Origin: Crossaster papposus
Lineage: Eukaryota > Echinodermata > Asteroidea > Velatida > Solasteridae
DNA length: 64,000 nucleotides
Direction: 5' to 3'
NCBI GenBank assembly: GCA_037893245.1
Contig: JBAIAA010000877.1
Coordinates: 248,001-312,000, forward strand
Below the pieces are notes generated by a model, which was not told the origin of the DNA, did not search any database, and saw only the letters and a program-made list of their open reading frames with translations. Positions 20,690-33,751 of this stretch are shown here, piece after piece (the stretch's first letter is position 1; the number at the start of each line of letters is the position of its first letter). A program made the translations under genes and the position numbers.

Positions 20690-22189
20690 TCATGTACATG
20701 TGATGTACAATGTACATGTATGTACATGTACATGATGTATCATGACATAGACAGTTAACGAACGATAACCTTAACCGGAGCTTAATGTTAAAGTTAACCC
20801 CCAAAACCACCAACACTATTGACTAGGCTAATTTTAAAATTCAAACAACTAATCATAATCATCCAATGGACATTTATAACTACAAACTAAACACACATTT
20901 TATCGAAAAATGACATTTTAAACCAAAAATCTCCTAAAGATTGACACAAATCTCTTTTTCGTTGACAAACCTCGCAGTCGCATGGCATAATGATATCTGG
21001 TACTGATCGTATACAATAACAACCTAGACTAAGACCGTTTTCCAAACACCAGCTTCATTTCGTTTGTGCTTCATTTATTCAACCTAACAATAATCTGAAG
21101 CCAAAGAGCCGGAGCCAGGGGTTTGGAAAACGGCCCTATGTCGCGAGGAACACAACCTCGTTATCATTGCTATGATCTTGCTGCGCCATGTTTTCCCATC
21201 ATGCCTTGGGCGATTAACGCGCTGATTAGCCAAAAATAGAGGGCGCTGTACCGTTTTCAACGTTTACAGGCACACTTCTTCACTGACTCACTCAATCTTT
21301 TTCGTCTGAAAAATTAACAACGCACTCTTAAATACAGTTTTTAAACAAATTTACTGCGTAACACAACAATTATAACAAAATTTACAAAATCATTTACAAA
21401 ATGTAATCTTACCTTTCACTACTTCACAAGTCAGTCCCAAATCCAAGCAGCCTGACAAGTGGACTACACTAGACGCGTATTTTGGGAGTGCGCCCAACAG
21501 CTAGTATTTATTTTGTTCCATTTGTTTAATTTCCAGTGCACGGATAACGGGATAAGCAACGATTTGTTATATGAGCGTCCCCCCTCATACAATTTTATAA
21601 CAATTTTTTGAACGTTTTATGCTAAAACTGTTTGAGCTTTAATAGTATAGAACATATCTATGAACAAAACCTAGTTGTAAAATACTTGATTGTGTTCAAT
21701 GAAGTTTCGAGCTAACATACTTACCCCTCTCGGACTCAAATATACTTCATCCTGTGAAAGGACATCAGTTGCATATTTTCATTGTCGCAGATCTCCAGTC
21801 ATTGCGTCCGGTACTGGATTATAAATATCATCAATGTTATTCACTTTCTGATGTCTGTTCAGTTCGGAGTGCCTTTTCTACGGTTTATGATATTGACACA
21901 TGCATGCACGCAGCTCAGAGGCAAGTGATCTAAATTATGTTCCAGTCGGTTTTCATCTGATCTCTAATACCTTTCCCTATTCGCGTCACATAAATGTTGA
22001 CATTTTCTGATGACCTGCAGCGATATTTACTGAGATGTAGAGAGCATTTACGTAATTAAACCTTGTCGCCAAGTCGCCATGCGTACCGTATGTCACCAAT
22101 CTGTAAATAATTACAAAAATGTACCTAAACATATCTAATTATATATTACCATGGAACATAAAAAGTGGTTTATTTTTTTACCCTAATAC
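20690..22189. other. Unannotated interval with a small MITE and a possible minus-strand first exon
   Basis: Contains TGTACATG-rich palindromic sequence at 20693-20740 and a 104-bp inverted repeat at 21033-21136. A minus-strand donor consensus (GTGAAAG then GTAAGATT) has its exon border at 21413. A segment at 21140-21260 is relatively GC-rich, with GCGCTGATTAG and AGAGGGCGCTG. No protein-coding frame recognised. Confidence 0.35.
21033..21136. mobile_element. 104-bp inverted-repeat MITE
   Basis: GACCGTTTTCCAAACACCAG at the left is complementary to the AGCCAGGGGTTTGGAAAACG region ending at 21136, with two to three mismatches. No target duplication confirmed. Confidence 0.55.
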
Positions 22190-23121
22190 ACTTAACAAAA
22201 ACATTTTAGAAATGTAAACGGTAACTTCATAAAATTGTATAGCGCCCTTTAGCGACAGGTTTAACAAATTGTTAAAATTAATAATCTGTTGATGTGTGTG
22301 TCGAAGTTTGCTGAAATCACTTTATAACCGGTGTATATAATCAGCTTCATGCTAAGAACATATTGAGAAGTAGAAATGTTGATGACGTCACCAAACCGGA
22401 AGTTACAATGAAAAGACCTTTAAACCTATAAAAATCGCTAAAAATTCCACCGCGATGGATATAATCTAGATTTTTGCTACAAATAGCAAAGGTAAGACAG
22501 CTCTCAAGCGTTTTGTTAATTACGTCACGATGACGTCATCAAGTGTCAGATTACAAGCAAACCAAATATTTATAGATTTAATCTTTGAAAATCAATAAAA
22601 AATCAACTGTAAGAGATCTGATTTAGATTTCTAAGGGAATTGCAAACTACATGCAAACCGGAAATGCCTTATAATTTAAAAGTGGAAAACGATGGGAACT
22701 TACTTTCAACGATGTTAGGCTCTGGCTAGGTTGTAAGTAACAACAAAGTTAACGGTAAATTCATAAAATGTTATAGTGCCCTCTAGCGGCATGTTGGCAA
22801 ATGTTACGTCATATTACGATTATATTTGAATTATTACGTGTTTAGACCTTTAAGCCATATCTCACCAACGAAACGTGCTAACATAACATACGTTTGTATT
22901 GTTAGGTGATAGATAGTTGCACAAAAAGTTCACAAACGTGTGACGTCATCGTTTTAATCAGTTTGGATTCATTTTAATCTGTTTAAATTAACTTAAATTC
23001 GTTTTCGATGATTTTAAATTATTTTGATGGTATAAAAGTTCAATTTTTGAAAAATTTAATCTAAAAAATTGCGAAAGCGAAAAAGCCCTATGTTCTGTTC
23101 CTCGAACAGACGTAGTTCTAG
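22190..23121 (+). mobile_element. Family A, 5'-truncated body with 3' end (unpaired)
   Basis: Starts abruptly inside the A body (AAACGGTAACTTCAT, then a degenerate GCGCCCTTTAGCG) and runs to the A 3' hairpin, with CTAG at 23118-23121. The missing 5' stack would have lain to the left. Confidence 0.75.
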
Positions 23122-24539
23122 TTTTTCTTTTCTTTTAGTAACCTAAACCCCATAGACTTTGTACACGTTTTTTCTGCCCGTCACTTTTAATAGAAAACAA
23201 AGTCGTATTTACATAAAACTTAACCCAGGTGAAGACCCCATAGTGAACTCGTGTCTCGCAGAAATACGTCATGGTGACGTCATCAGGGGTCACGTGACGT
23301 CATCTTAAAGGTGTAATTGATTTAATCTTTGAAAATCAATAACAAATCAACCGCAAAAGACCGAAACTTAATTTTTGTGGCAATAGATAGGATAATCCAG
23401 GATCTTAATTTTATCTCGCGTGCGTGAAATCACGTGACCCTTCCTTCCGGTCCAAACCGGAAGTGCCTTATAATTTAAAACTGAAAAATGATATGAACTT
23501 ACTTTCAACGATGTTAGTGTCTGGCTAGAATAAACTTTTCAAAATAATTACCGGCGACGTCATAACACGTTATAGCGCCCTCTAGCGGCAGGTTGAAAAA
23601 TTGTTAAAATGAATAATCTGTTGATGTGTGCAGCGAAGTTTGCTGAAATCACTTTATAACCGGTGTATATAATCAGCTTCGTGCTAAGAACATATTGAGA
23701 AAGATATTTATTGATGACGTCACCAAACCGGAAGTTACAATGAAAAGACCTTAAAACCTTAAAACGTCGCTTAAAAATCAACCGCGATAGATATAATCTA
23801 GATTTTTGCTTGAAATAGCAAAGTTAAGACAGCTCTCGATAGATAGAATAATTAAAGATCTTCATTTCAACTCATGTGCGTGAAATCACGTGACCCTTCC
23901 TTCCGGTCCAAACCGGAAGTGCCTTATAATTTAAAACTGAAAAATGATATGAACTTACTGTCAACGATGTTAGTGTCTGGCTAGAATAAACTTTTCAAAA
24001 TAATTACCGGCGACGTCATAACACGTTATAGCGCCCTCTAGCGGCAGGTTGAAAAATGGTTAAAATGAATAATCTGTTGATGTGTGTGGCGAAGTTTGCT
24101 GAAATCACTTTATAACCGGTGTATATAATCAGCTTCGTGCTAACAACATATTGAGAAAGAGATTTATTGATGACGTCACCAAACCGGAAGTTACAATGAA
24201 AAGACCTTAAAACCTTAAAACGTCGCTTAAAAATCAACCGCGATAGATATAATCCAGATGTTTGCTTTAAATAGCAAAGTTAAGACAGCTCTCGAGCTTT
24301 CTGTTAATTACGTCACGATGTTATGACGTCACTAGACCGGAAATTACAAATAAAAAACCTTTAAACATTTCTGAAAATTAACCGCGAGAGATATAATCCA
24401 ATTAATAATTTAAAATTTGCAGTTTTGAAAAAATTAAAGTAAAGAAATTTATTAAATGAAATTATAAATGTAATGAACAATACAACACAAAAATGCGAAA
24501 AAGCCATATGCTCTGTTCCTTGAACAGACATATCTCTAG
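23122..24539 (+). mobile_element. Family A body and 3' end (5' end not in window)
   Basis: T/C-rich head, TTTTAGTAACCTAAACCCC, full body, and 3' end with a TTGAACAG variant hairpin; CTAG at 24536-24539. Contains an internal duplication of the segment with the GCGCCCTCTAGCGGC motif (two copies at about 23574 and 24030). Confidence 0.78.
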
Positions 24540-25529
24540 TTTCTTCTTCTTCTTCTTCTTCTTTTTTTCTTTCTTTTCTTTTAGTAACCTAAACCCCATA
24601 GACTTTGTACACGTTTTTTCTGCCCGTCACTTTTAATAGAAAACAAAGTCGTATTTACATAAAACTTAACCCAGGTGAAGACCCCATAGTGAACTCGTGT
24701 CTCGCAGAAATACGTCATGGTGACGTCATCGGGGGTCACGTGACGTCATCTTAAAGGTGTAATTGATTTAATCTTTGAAAATCAATAACAAATCAACCGC
24801 AAAAGACCGAAACTTAATTTTTGTGGCAATAGATAGAATAATCTAGGATCTTGATTTTATCTCGCGTGCGTGAAATCACGTGACCCTTCCTTCCGGTCCA
24901 AACCGGAAGTGCCTTATAATTTAAAACTGAAAAATGATATGAACTTACTGTCAACGATGTTAGTGTCTGGCTAGAATAAACTTTTCAAAATAATTACCGG
25001 CGACGTCATAACACGTTATAGCGCCCTCTAGCGGCAGGTTGAAAAATGGTTAAAATGAATAATCTGTTGATGTGTGTGGCGAAGTTTGCTGAAATCACTT
25101 TATAACCGGTGTATATAATCAGCTTCGTGCTAACAACATATTGAGAAAGAGATTTATTGATGACGTCACCAAACCGGAAGTTACAATGAAAAGACCTTAA
25201 AACCTTAAAACGTCGCTTAAAAATCAACCGCGATAGATATAATCCAGATTTTTGCTTTAAATAGCAAAGTTAAGACAGCTCTCGAGCTTTCTGTTAATTA
25301 CGTCACGATAATATGACGTCACTAGACCGGAAATTACAAATAAAAAACCTTTAAACATTTCTGAAAATTAACCGCGAGAGATATAATCCAATTAATAATT
25401 TAAAATTTGCAGTTTTGAAAAAATTAAAGTAAAGAAATTTATTAAATGAAATCATAAATGTAATGAACAATACAACAACAAAATGCGAAAAAGCCATATG
25501 CTCTGTTCCTTGAACAGACATATCTCTAG
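24540..25529 (+). mobile_element. Family A body and 3' end (5' end not in window)
   Basis: (TTC)n-rich head, A body, and the same variant 3' hairpin (TTGAACAGACATATCTCTAG) as the preceding unit; CTAG at 25526-25529. The shared variant suggests these two units are close relatives. Confidence 0.78.
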
Positions 25530-26442
25530 TTTTTTTCTTTTTTTTTTTCCTTTTTTTTTTTTTTTCCACTTTCAGTGTTTTTACCCATAGGATTTACACA
25601 CGTTTGTTCTGCCAATACACTTTGGCACTTTGGTGAATCCAATTGACTTGAGACTTGGTGTACACTTAGACCTCCACCCACAGATGGTCCTAGAAGAAAT
25701 TTGGCTCGATTGCGTCATTCAAGGTCACGTGACGTCACGTTAAAGGTTTAATTTTCCCCATAGGTTTTGTACACGTTTTTCTTCAGACTATTGACTTTGG
25801 CACTTCGGTAAATCCGACCGACTTGAAACTTAGCATACACTTAGAACACCATCCCCAGATGTTTCTGAAAGAAAGTCGTCACGATTGCATCATTCAAGGT
25901 CACGTGACGTCACATTAAAGGTTCACATTTTTCTCCCATTGGTTTTGTACACGTTTTTCTTTAGACTATTGACTTTGACACTTTAGTAAATCCGATCGAC
26001 TTAAGACTTGGCACACACTTAGACCACCATCCACGGACGGCCCCAGAAGAAATTCGGCACGATTACGTCATTCAAGGTCACGGGGCGTCACGTTAAAGTT
26101 TCTATTTTTTCCCCATAGGTTTTGTACACGTTTTTCTTCAGACTATTGACTTTGACACTTTAGTAAATCCGACCGACTTGAAACTTGGCATACCCTTAGA
26201 ACATCACTCATATATGGTTCTGGAAGAAATTCGGCACGATTGCGTCATTCAAGGTCACGTGACGGCACGTTAAAGGTTCAATTTTTCCCCCATAGGTTTT
26301 GTACACGTTTTTCTTTAGACTATTGACTTTGACACTTTAGTAAATCTGATCGACTTAAGACTTGGCACACACAAAAGATAATCACACACATATTGAAAGA
26401 CACTCGAAACAGCTCTGTGTTTGTCCACAAACACATGTCTAG
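25530..26442 (+). mobile_element. Family B body and 3' end (5' end not in window)
   Basis: T-rich head, CCACTTTCAGTGTTTTTACCC, then five tandem monomers of about 175-185 bp, each with TTTGTACACG..TCATTCAAGGTCACG..TTAAAG. Ends with the B hairpin and CTAG at 26439-26442. Confidence 0.8.
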
Positions 26443-26582
26443 TTTTTTTTTTTTAGCTGTTTCGGTTTTTCACCGAAACAGCTATTGTTTTCGTTCTGGT
26501 TTTTTTTTTTTTTTTTAATTTTTTTTTTGGCTTTTTCGCAAATTTTGCGAAAAAGCCTTTGTTTTTGTTCTGATTTTTTTTT

Positions 26583-29500
26583 GGCTTTTTCGCAATTTTG
26601 CGAAAAAGCCTTTGTTTTTGTTCTGATTTTTTTTTTTCTTTTTTGGCTTTTTCGCAAGTTGCGAAAAAGCCTTTGTTTTTGTTCTGATTTTTTTTTTTCT
26701 TCTTCTTTTTTTCTTTTTTTCTTTTAGTAACCTAAACCCCATAGACTTTGTACACGTTTTTTTGCACAAGTACTTTTACCAGAAAACAAAGTTGTATTTT
26801 TATAAAACTTAACCCAGGTGACGACCCTATAGTGAACTCGTGTCTCGCAGAAATACGTCATGGTGACGTCATCAGGGGTCACGTGACGTCATCTTAAAGG
26901 TGTAATTGATTTAATCTTTGAAATTAAATAACAAATCAACCGCAAAAGACCGAAACTTGATTTTTGTGGCAACATATAGAATAATCCAGGATCTTCATTT
27001 TATCTCGTGTGCGTAACATCACGTGACCCTTTCTTCCGGTCCAAACCGGAAGTGCCTTATAATTTAAAACTGGAAAATGATATGAACTTACTTTCAACGA
27101 TGTTAGTGTCTGGCTAGAATAAACTTTTCAAAAAAATTACCGGCGACGTCATAATACGTTATAGCGCCCTCTAGCGGCAGGTTGAAAAATCGTTAAAATG
27201 CATAATTTGTTGATGTGTGTGGCGAAGTTTGCTGAATTCACTGTATAACCGGTGTATATAATCAGCTTCGTGCTAAGAACATATTGAAAAAGAGAAATAT
27301 TGATGACGTCACCAAACCGGAAGTTACAATGAAAAGACCTTTAAACCTTAAAAAGTCGCTTAAAAATCAACCGCGATAAATATATTCCAGATTTTTGCTT
27401 CAAATAGCAAAGTTAAGACAGCTCTTGAGCTTTCTGTTAATTACGTCACGATGACGTCATCAAGTGTCAGATTATAAGCAACCAAATATTTATAGATTTA
27501 ATCTTTGAAAATCAATATAAAATCAACTGTAAAAGATCTGATTTAGATTTTTAGGGGGATTGATAGATTAATCCATGGTCTTCATAATTTTATTACATGC
27601 AAACAAAACCTGACAATTCCTTCCGGTCCAAACCGGAAGTGCCTTATAACTTAAAAGTGGAAAACGATGTGAACTTACTTTTAACAATGTTAGGCGCTGG
27701 CTAGGTTGTAAGTAACAAAAAAGTTAACGGTGACTTCATAAAATGTTAAGGCGCCCTCTAGCGGCATGTTGACAAATGTTACGGCATATTACGATTATAT
27801 TTGAATTGTTACGTTTTTAGACCTTGAAGCCATATCTCAGCAACGGATCTTGTTAATATACCACCTCATTTTGTATTGTTAGGTTATAGATAGTTGCAAA
27901 CAAAGTTCACAAACGTGTGACGTCAACGTTTTAATCATTTTGAAATAATTGTAATCTGTTTAAATTAATTTAAATTCGTTTTTAATGATTTCAAATTGTT
28001 TTGATAGTAACAAAGTTCAAATTTTGAAAAAAAATATTCTAAAAAATTCCGAATACGAAAAAGCCCTATGTTCTGTTCCTCGAACAGACGTAGTTCTAGT
28101 TTTTCTTTTTTCTTTTAGTAACATAAACCCCATAGACTTTGTACACGTTTTTTTGCACAAGTACTTTTAATAGAAAACAAAGTTGTATTTTCATAAAACT
28201 TAACCCAGGTGAAGACCCTATAGTAAACTCGTGTCTCGCAGAAATACGTCACGGTGAGGTCATCAGGGGTCACGTGACGTCATATTAAAGGTGTAATTGA
28301 TTTAATCTTTGAAATTCAATAACAAATCAACCGTAAAAGACCGAAACTTGATTTTTGTGGCAATAGATAGAATAATCCAGGATCTTGATTTTATCTCACA
28401 TGTGTGAAATCACGTGACCCTTCCTTCCGGTCTAAACCGGAAGTGCTTCATAATTTGAAAGTGAAATATGATATGAACTTACTTTCAACGATGTTAGTGT
28501 CTGGCTACAATGTATTTTTCAAAAAAAATATTGGTGACGTCATAACATGTTATAGCGCCCTTTAGCGGCAGTTTGAATAATGGTTAAAATGAATAATCTG
28601 TTGATGTGTGTGGCGAAGTTTGCTGAAATCACTTTATAACCGGTGTATTTAATCAGCTTCATGCTAGGAACAAGTTGACGGGAAGAAAACATTATGACGT
28701 CACCAGACCGGAAGTTAGAATGAAAAGACTCCTTTTCCTTTGAAAATTCCTAAAAAATTGATCATGACAGATACAATCTTGATTTTTGCTCTAAAGGTTA
28801 GTGTAAAAGTAGTTCTCGAACTTTCCTGTGTTTTTTGGCAAACAACAAACTTGGACATACCCTGCGGCACCCTTGAAATTTAATCGTTTTGGCCTAAGCG
28901 CATAAAGCATTGACCCCTTATATGTGCATGGCACACGTATAATAGGGGTGTACATGCTTGTATATGTACGTACGTATACACTGATAGTGTACTATGCATT
29001 GAGCGAATGTATTACTACTGACATCGTACGTGCATGCAAATGTACGCTCACCCAAGAGGACACTAGCCGCCAACAAGCGAAACAGGATGACGTCATCAAA
29101 TTGCCTATGGGGAAGGGCACCGTGTGCGACAGGTAGGTAAACAGGCTCTCGGCTACGCAGAATCCAATCCCATAGATTTTGTAAACGTTGTTTGCACAAT
29201 TCAAAGCACTTTTAACGAAAAACAAAGTCGTATTTCCATAAACCTTAACACCCAGGTAAAAACCCTATAGTAAACTCGTGTCTCGCAGAAATACGTCATG
29301 GTTACGTCATCAGGGGTCACGTGACGTCATCTTAAAGGTGTAATTGATTTAATCTTTGAAAATCAATAACAAATCAACCGCAAAAGACCGAAACTTAATT
29401 TTTGTGGCAATAGATAGGATAATCCAGGATCTTAATTTTATCTCGTGTGCGTGAAATCACGTGACCCTTCCTTCCGGTCCAAACCGGAAGTGCCTTATAA

Positions 29501-29844
29501 TTTAAAAGTGAAAAATGATATGAACTTACTTTCAACGCTGTTAGTGTCTGGCTAGATTGTATTTAACAACAAAAATACCGGCGACGCCATAACATGTTAT
29601 AGCGCCCTCTAGCGGCAAGTTGAAAAATGGTTAAAATTAACATAACACCTCATTTTGTGTTGTTAGGTGATAGATAGTTGCACAAAAGGTTCAGAAACGT
29701 GTGACGTCATCGTTTTAATCAGTTTGAATTTATTTTAATCTGTTTAAATTAACTTAAATTCGGTTTTTTTGAAAACAAATACTCTAAAAAAATGCGAAAG
29801 CGGAAAAGCCCTATGTTCTGTTCCTTGAACAGACGTAGTTCTAG
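26583..29844 (+). mobile_element. Family A element containing one nested A copy
   Basis: The 5' hairpin at 26583-26610 pairs with the 3' CTAG at 29841-29844. Its own body is 28100-29840. This is a long variant that includes the GGCACACGTATAATAGGGG segment at about 28930. Confidence 0.75.
26645..28099 (+). mobile_element. Uninterrupted family A element (1.45 kb)
   Basis: Innermost of the first nest: 5' hairpin 26645-26671 (GGCTTTTTCGC/GCGAAAAAGCC), T/C tract, TTTTAGTAACCTAAACCCC, body with CRE, E-box, ETS and CTCF-like motifs, and 3' hairpin CTGTTCCTCGAACAG with CTAG at 28096-28099. A good short-form reference copy. Confidence 0.82.
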
Positions 29845-31256
29845 TTTTCTTTTTTCTTCTTCTTTTTTTTTCTTTTAGTAACCTAAACCCCATAGACTTT
29901 GTACACGTTTTTTTGCACAAGTACTTTTACCAGAGAACAAAGTCGTATTTCCATAAAACTTAACCCAAGTGAAGACCCTATAGTAAGCTCGTGCCTAGCC
30001 GACATACGACATGATGACGTCATCAGGGGTCACGTGACGTCATCTTAAAGGTGTAATTGATTTAATCTTTGAAAATCAATAACAAATCAACCGCAAAAGA
30101 CCGAAACTTGATTTTTGTGGCAACAGATAGAATAATCCAGGATCTTCATTTTATCCCATGTGCGTGAAATCACGTGACCCTTCCTTCCGGTCTAAACCGG
30201 AAGTGCCTTATAATTTAAAAGTGATAAATGATATAAACTTACTTTTAACGATGTTAGTGTCTGGCTAGATTGTATTTTTCAAAAAAAATACCGGCGACGT
30301 CATAACATGTTATAGCGCCCTCTAGCGGCAGGTTAAAAAATGTTAAAATGAATATTCGGTTGATGTGTGTAGCGAAGTTTGCTGAAATAACTTTATAACC
30401 AGTGTATATAATCAGCTTCATGCTAAGACCATATTGGGAAGGGGAAATATTTATGACGTCACCAAACCGGAAGTTACAATGAAAAATCCTTTAAACCTTT
30501 AAAAATCGCTTAAAAATCAACCGTGATAGATATAATCCAGATTTTTGCTTCAAATAGCAAAGTTAAGACAGCTCTCGAGCTTTCTGTTAATTACGTCACG
30601 ATGACGTCATCAAGTGTCAAATTACAATAAACCAAATATTTCTAGATATAATCTTTGAAAATCAATACAAAATCAACTGTAAGAGATCTGATTTAGATTT
30701 TTAAGGGAATTGATAGACTAATCCATGGTCTTCATAATTTGTATTGGATGCAAAAAGACCCGACCCTTCCTTCCGGTCCAAACCGGAAGTGCCTTATAAT
30801 TTAAAAATCGAAAACGATGTGAACTTACTTTCAACGATGTTAGGCGCTGGCTAGGTTGTAAGTAACAACAAAGTCAACGGTGACTTCATACAATGTTATA
30901 GCGCCCTCTAGCGGCATGTTGACAAATGTTACAACATATTACGATTATATTTAAATTATTACGTTTTAAGACCTTTAAGCCATATCTCAGCAACGGAACG
31001 TGGTAACATAACACATATGTTTGTATTGTTAGTTGATGGATATTTTCACAAATAGTTCACAAACGTGTGACGTCATCGTTTTAATCAGTTTGGATTCATT
31101 TTAATCTGTTTAAATTAACTTAAATTCGTTTTCAATAATTTTAAATTGTTTTGATGGTATAAAAGTTCAATTTTTGAAAAATTTAATCTAAAAAATTGCG
31201 AATGCGAAAAAGCCCTATGTTCTGTTCCTCGAACAGACGTAGTTCTAGTTTTTTTT

Positions 31257-31299
31257 AGCTGTTTCGGTTTTTCACCGAAACAGCTTTTGTTTTCGTTAA

Positions 31300-31339
<40 letters not shown>

Positions 31340-32035
31340 CTTTTGTTCTCCATAGGATTTGTACACGTTTGTTCAGACAATACACTTTGACACTTTGGTA
31401 AATCCGATGGACTTGAGACTTGGCATACACTTAGACAACCACCCAAGGACGGTCCTAGAAGAAATTCGTCGCGATTACGTCATTCAAGGTCACGTGACTT
31501 CGCGTTAAAGGTGAAATTTTTCCCATAGGTTTTGTACACGTTTTTCTTCAGACTGTTGAATTTGACACTTTGGTAAATCCGACCGACTTGAAACTTGCCA
31601 TACACTCAGAACACCACCACCAGATGTTTCTGAAAGAAATTCAGCACGATTGCGTCATTCAAGGTCACGTGACGTCAAGTTAAAGGTTTAATTCGTCCCC
31701 CATAGGTTTTGTACACGTTTTCTTTAGACTCTTGACTTTGACACTTAGTTAATCCGATCGACTTGAGACTTGGCACACACATAGACCACCATCCACAGAC
31801 GGTCGTAGGAGAAATTTGGCACGATTACGTCACTCAAGGTTACGGGGTGTCACGTTAAAGGTTCAATTTCCCCCCATAGGTTTTGTACACGTTTTTCTTT
31901 AGACTATTGACTTTGACACTTTAGTAAATCTGATCGACTTGAGACTTGGCACACACAAAAGATTACCACATACATATTGAAAGTAATTTTAGACACTCGA
32001 AACAGCTCTGTGTTTGTCCACAAAACATGTCTAGT
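31257..32035 (+). mobile_element. Uninterrupted family B element (0.78 kb)
   Basis: The 5' hairpin 31257-31285 (AGCTGTTTCGG..CCGAAACAGCT) is followed by a pure T run of more than 30 bases, about four 180-bp monomers, and a B 3' hairpin with CTAG at 32032-32035. The 3' hairpin has lost one base pair (CCACAAAACATG). It is the reference B copy. Confidence 0.82.
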
Positions 32036-33195
32036 TTTTTTTCTTTTTCTCCTTCAGACTTTTTCCCATAGGGTTTGTACACGTTTTTTGTTCGGACAAT
32101 ACACTTTGACACTTTGGTAAATGCGATCGACTTGAAACTTGGCATACACTTAGACCACCACCCACAGATGATCCTAGAAGAAATTTGTCACGATTACGCC
32201 TTTTGTGGTCACGTGACGTCACGTTAAAGGTTCAATTTTTCCCCATAGGGTTTGTACACGTTTTTCTTCAGACTATTGACTTTAATACTTTGGTAAATGC
32301 GATTGACTTGAAACTTAGCACACACCTCGACCACCATCCCCAGGAGGTCCAAGAGAAAAATCGTGATGATGACGTCATCGTGGGTCATGTGACGTCAAAT
32401 TAAAGGTGCAGTTTTTGGGACCCTCTATCTCTGAAAGTACATGTCCGATTGGGGACAAACTTGATATGCAAGTATCCTGAGATGTGTTATAGACGAAAAT
32501 TAAGATGACATGAAGATGACGTCATCGGGTGTCATGTGACGTCACATTAAAGGTGCAATTTTTCCCCATAGGGTTTGTACACGTTTTTCCTCAGACTATT
32601 GATTTTGACACTTTGGTAAATCCCATCGACTCGAGACTTAGTACACACCTCGATCACCATCCATAGGAGGGCCACAAGGAAAATCGTCATGATGACGTCA
32701 TCGTGGGTCATGTGACGTCACTTTAAAGGTGTAGTTTTTAATACCCTCTATCTCTGGAAGTAAAGGTCTGATTGGGGTCAATCTTGGTATGCAAGTATTC
32801 CAGGATGTGTTATAGACGAAAATTAAGATGACGTCATGATGACGTCATCGTGGGTCATGTGACGTCACATTTAAGGTGTAGTTTTTAAGACCCTCTATCT
32901 CTGGAAGTACAAGTCCGATTGGGGTCAAACTTGGCATGCAAGTATTCAAGTGTGTGTTATAGACACAAATTAAAATAACATCATGATGACGTCATCGTTG
33001 GTCATGTGACGTCTCCTTAAAGGTGTAGTTTTCCCCAAAGGATTTGTACACGTTTTTTCCAACCAATATATCTTTGGCACCTGGGTAAATAAGATTGACT
33101 ACAGATTTGCGACACACTTAGACCACCACCCACTTATTACAAAACAAATTAGACACCCGAAACAGCTCTGTGTTTGTCCACAAACACATTTCTAG

Positions 33196-33751
33196 TTTTT
33201 TTTTCCTTTTTTTTTTTTTTTCCACTTTCAGTGTTTTTACCCATAGGATTTACACACGTTTGTTCTGCCAATACACTTTGGCACTTTGGTAAATCCAATC
33301 GACTTGAGACTTAGTATACACTTAGACCTCCACCCACAGATGGTCCTAGAAGAAATTTGGCTCGATTGCGTCATTCAAGGTCACGTGACGTCACTTTAAA
33401 GGTTTAATTTTCCCCATAGGTTTTGTACACGTTTTTCTTCAGACTATTGACTTTGGCACTTCAGTAAATCCGATCGACTTAAAACTTGGCATACACTTAG
33501 AACACCACCCCCAGACGGCCCTAGAAGAAATTTGGCACGATTACGTCATTCAAGGTCACGGGGCGTCACGTTAAAGTTTCATTTTTTTCCCATAGGTTTT
33601 GTACACATTTTTCTTTAGACTATTGCCTTTGACACTTTAGTAAATCTGATCGACTTGAGACTTGGCACACACAAAAGACCACCACACACATATTGAAAGT
33701 AATTTTAGACACTCGAAACAGCTCTGTGTTTGTCCACAAACACATGTCTAG
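33196..33751 (+). mobile_element. Family B body and 3' end (5' end not in window)
   Basis: T-tract, CCACTTTCAGTG head, three monomers, and B 3' end with CTAG at 33748-33751. Under the nesting model this is the tail of an older B whose 5' hairpin lay left of 22190. Confidence 0.75.

Larger units (their letters stand above)
26529..31248 (+). mobile_element. Family A element containing nested A copies
   Basis: The 5' hairpin at 26529-26557 pairs with the 3' CTAG at 31245-31248. Its own body is 29845-31244; two further A elements are inserted in its T-tract. Confidence 0.75.
26455..33195 (+). mobile_element. Family B element interrupted by nested insertions
   Basis: Its 5' hairpin is at 26455-26483; its own body resumes at about 33196-relative logic only for the next unit, so its body is 32036-33191 and its 3' CTAG is at 33192-33195. 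Between head and body lie three nested A elements and one complete B element (31257-32035). Removing those leaves a normal B element with T-tract and monomer array. Confidence 0.75.
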
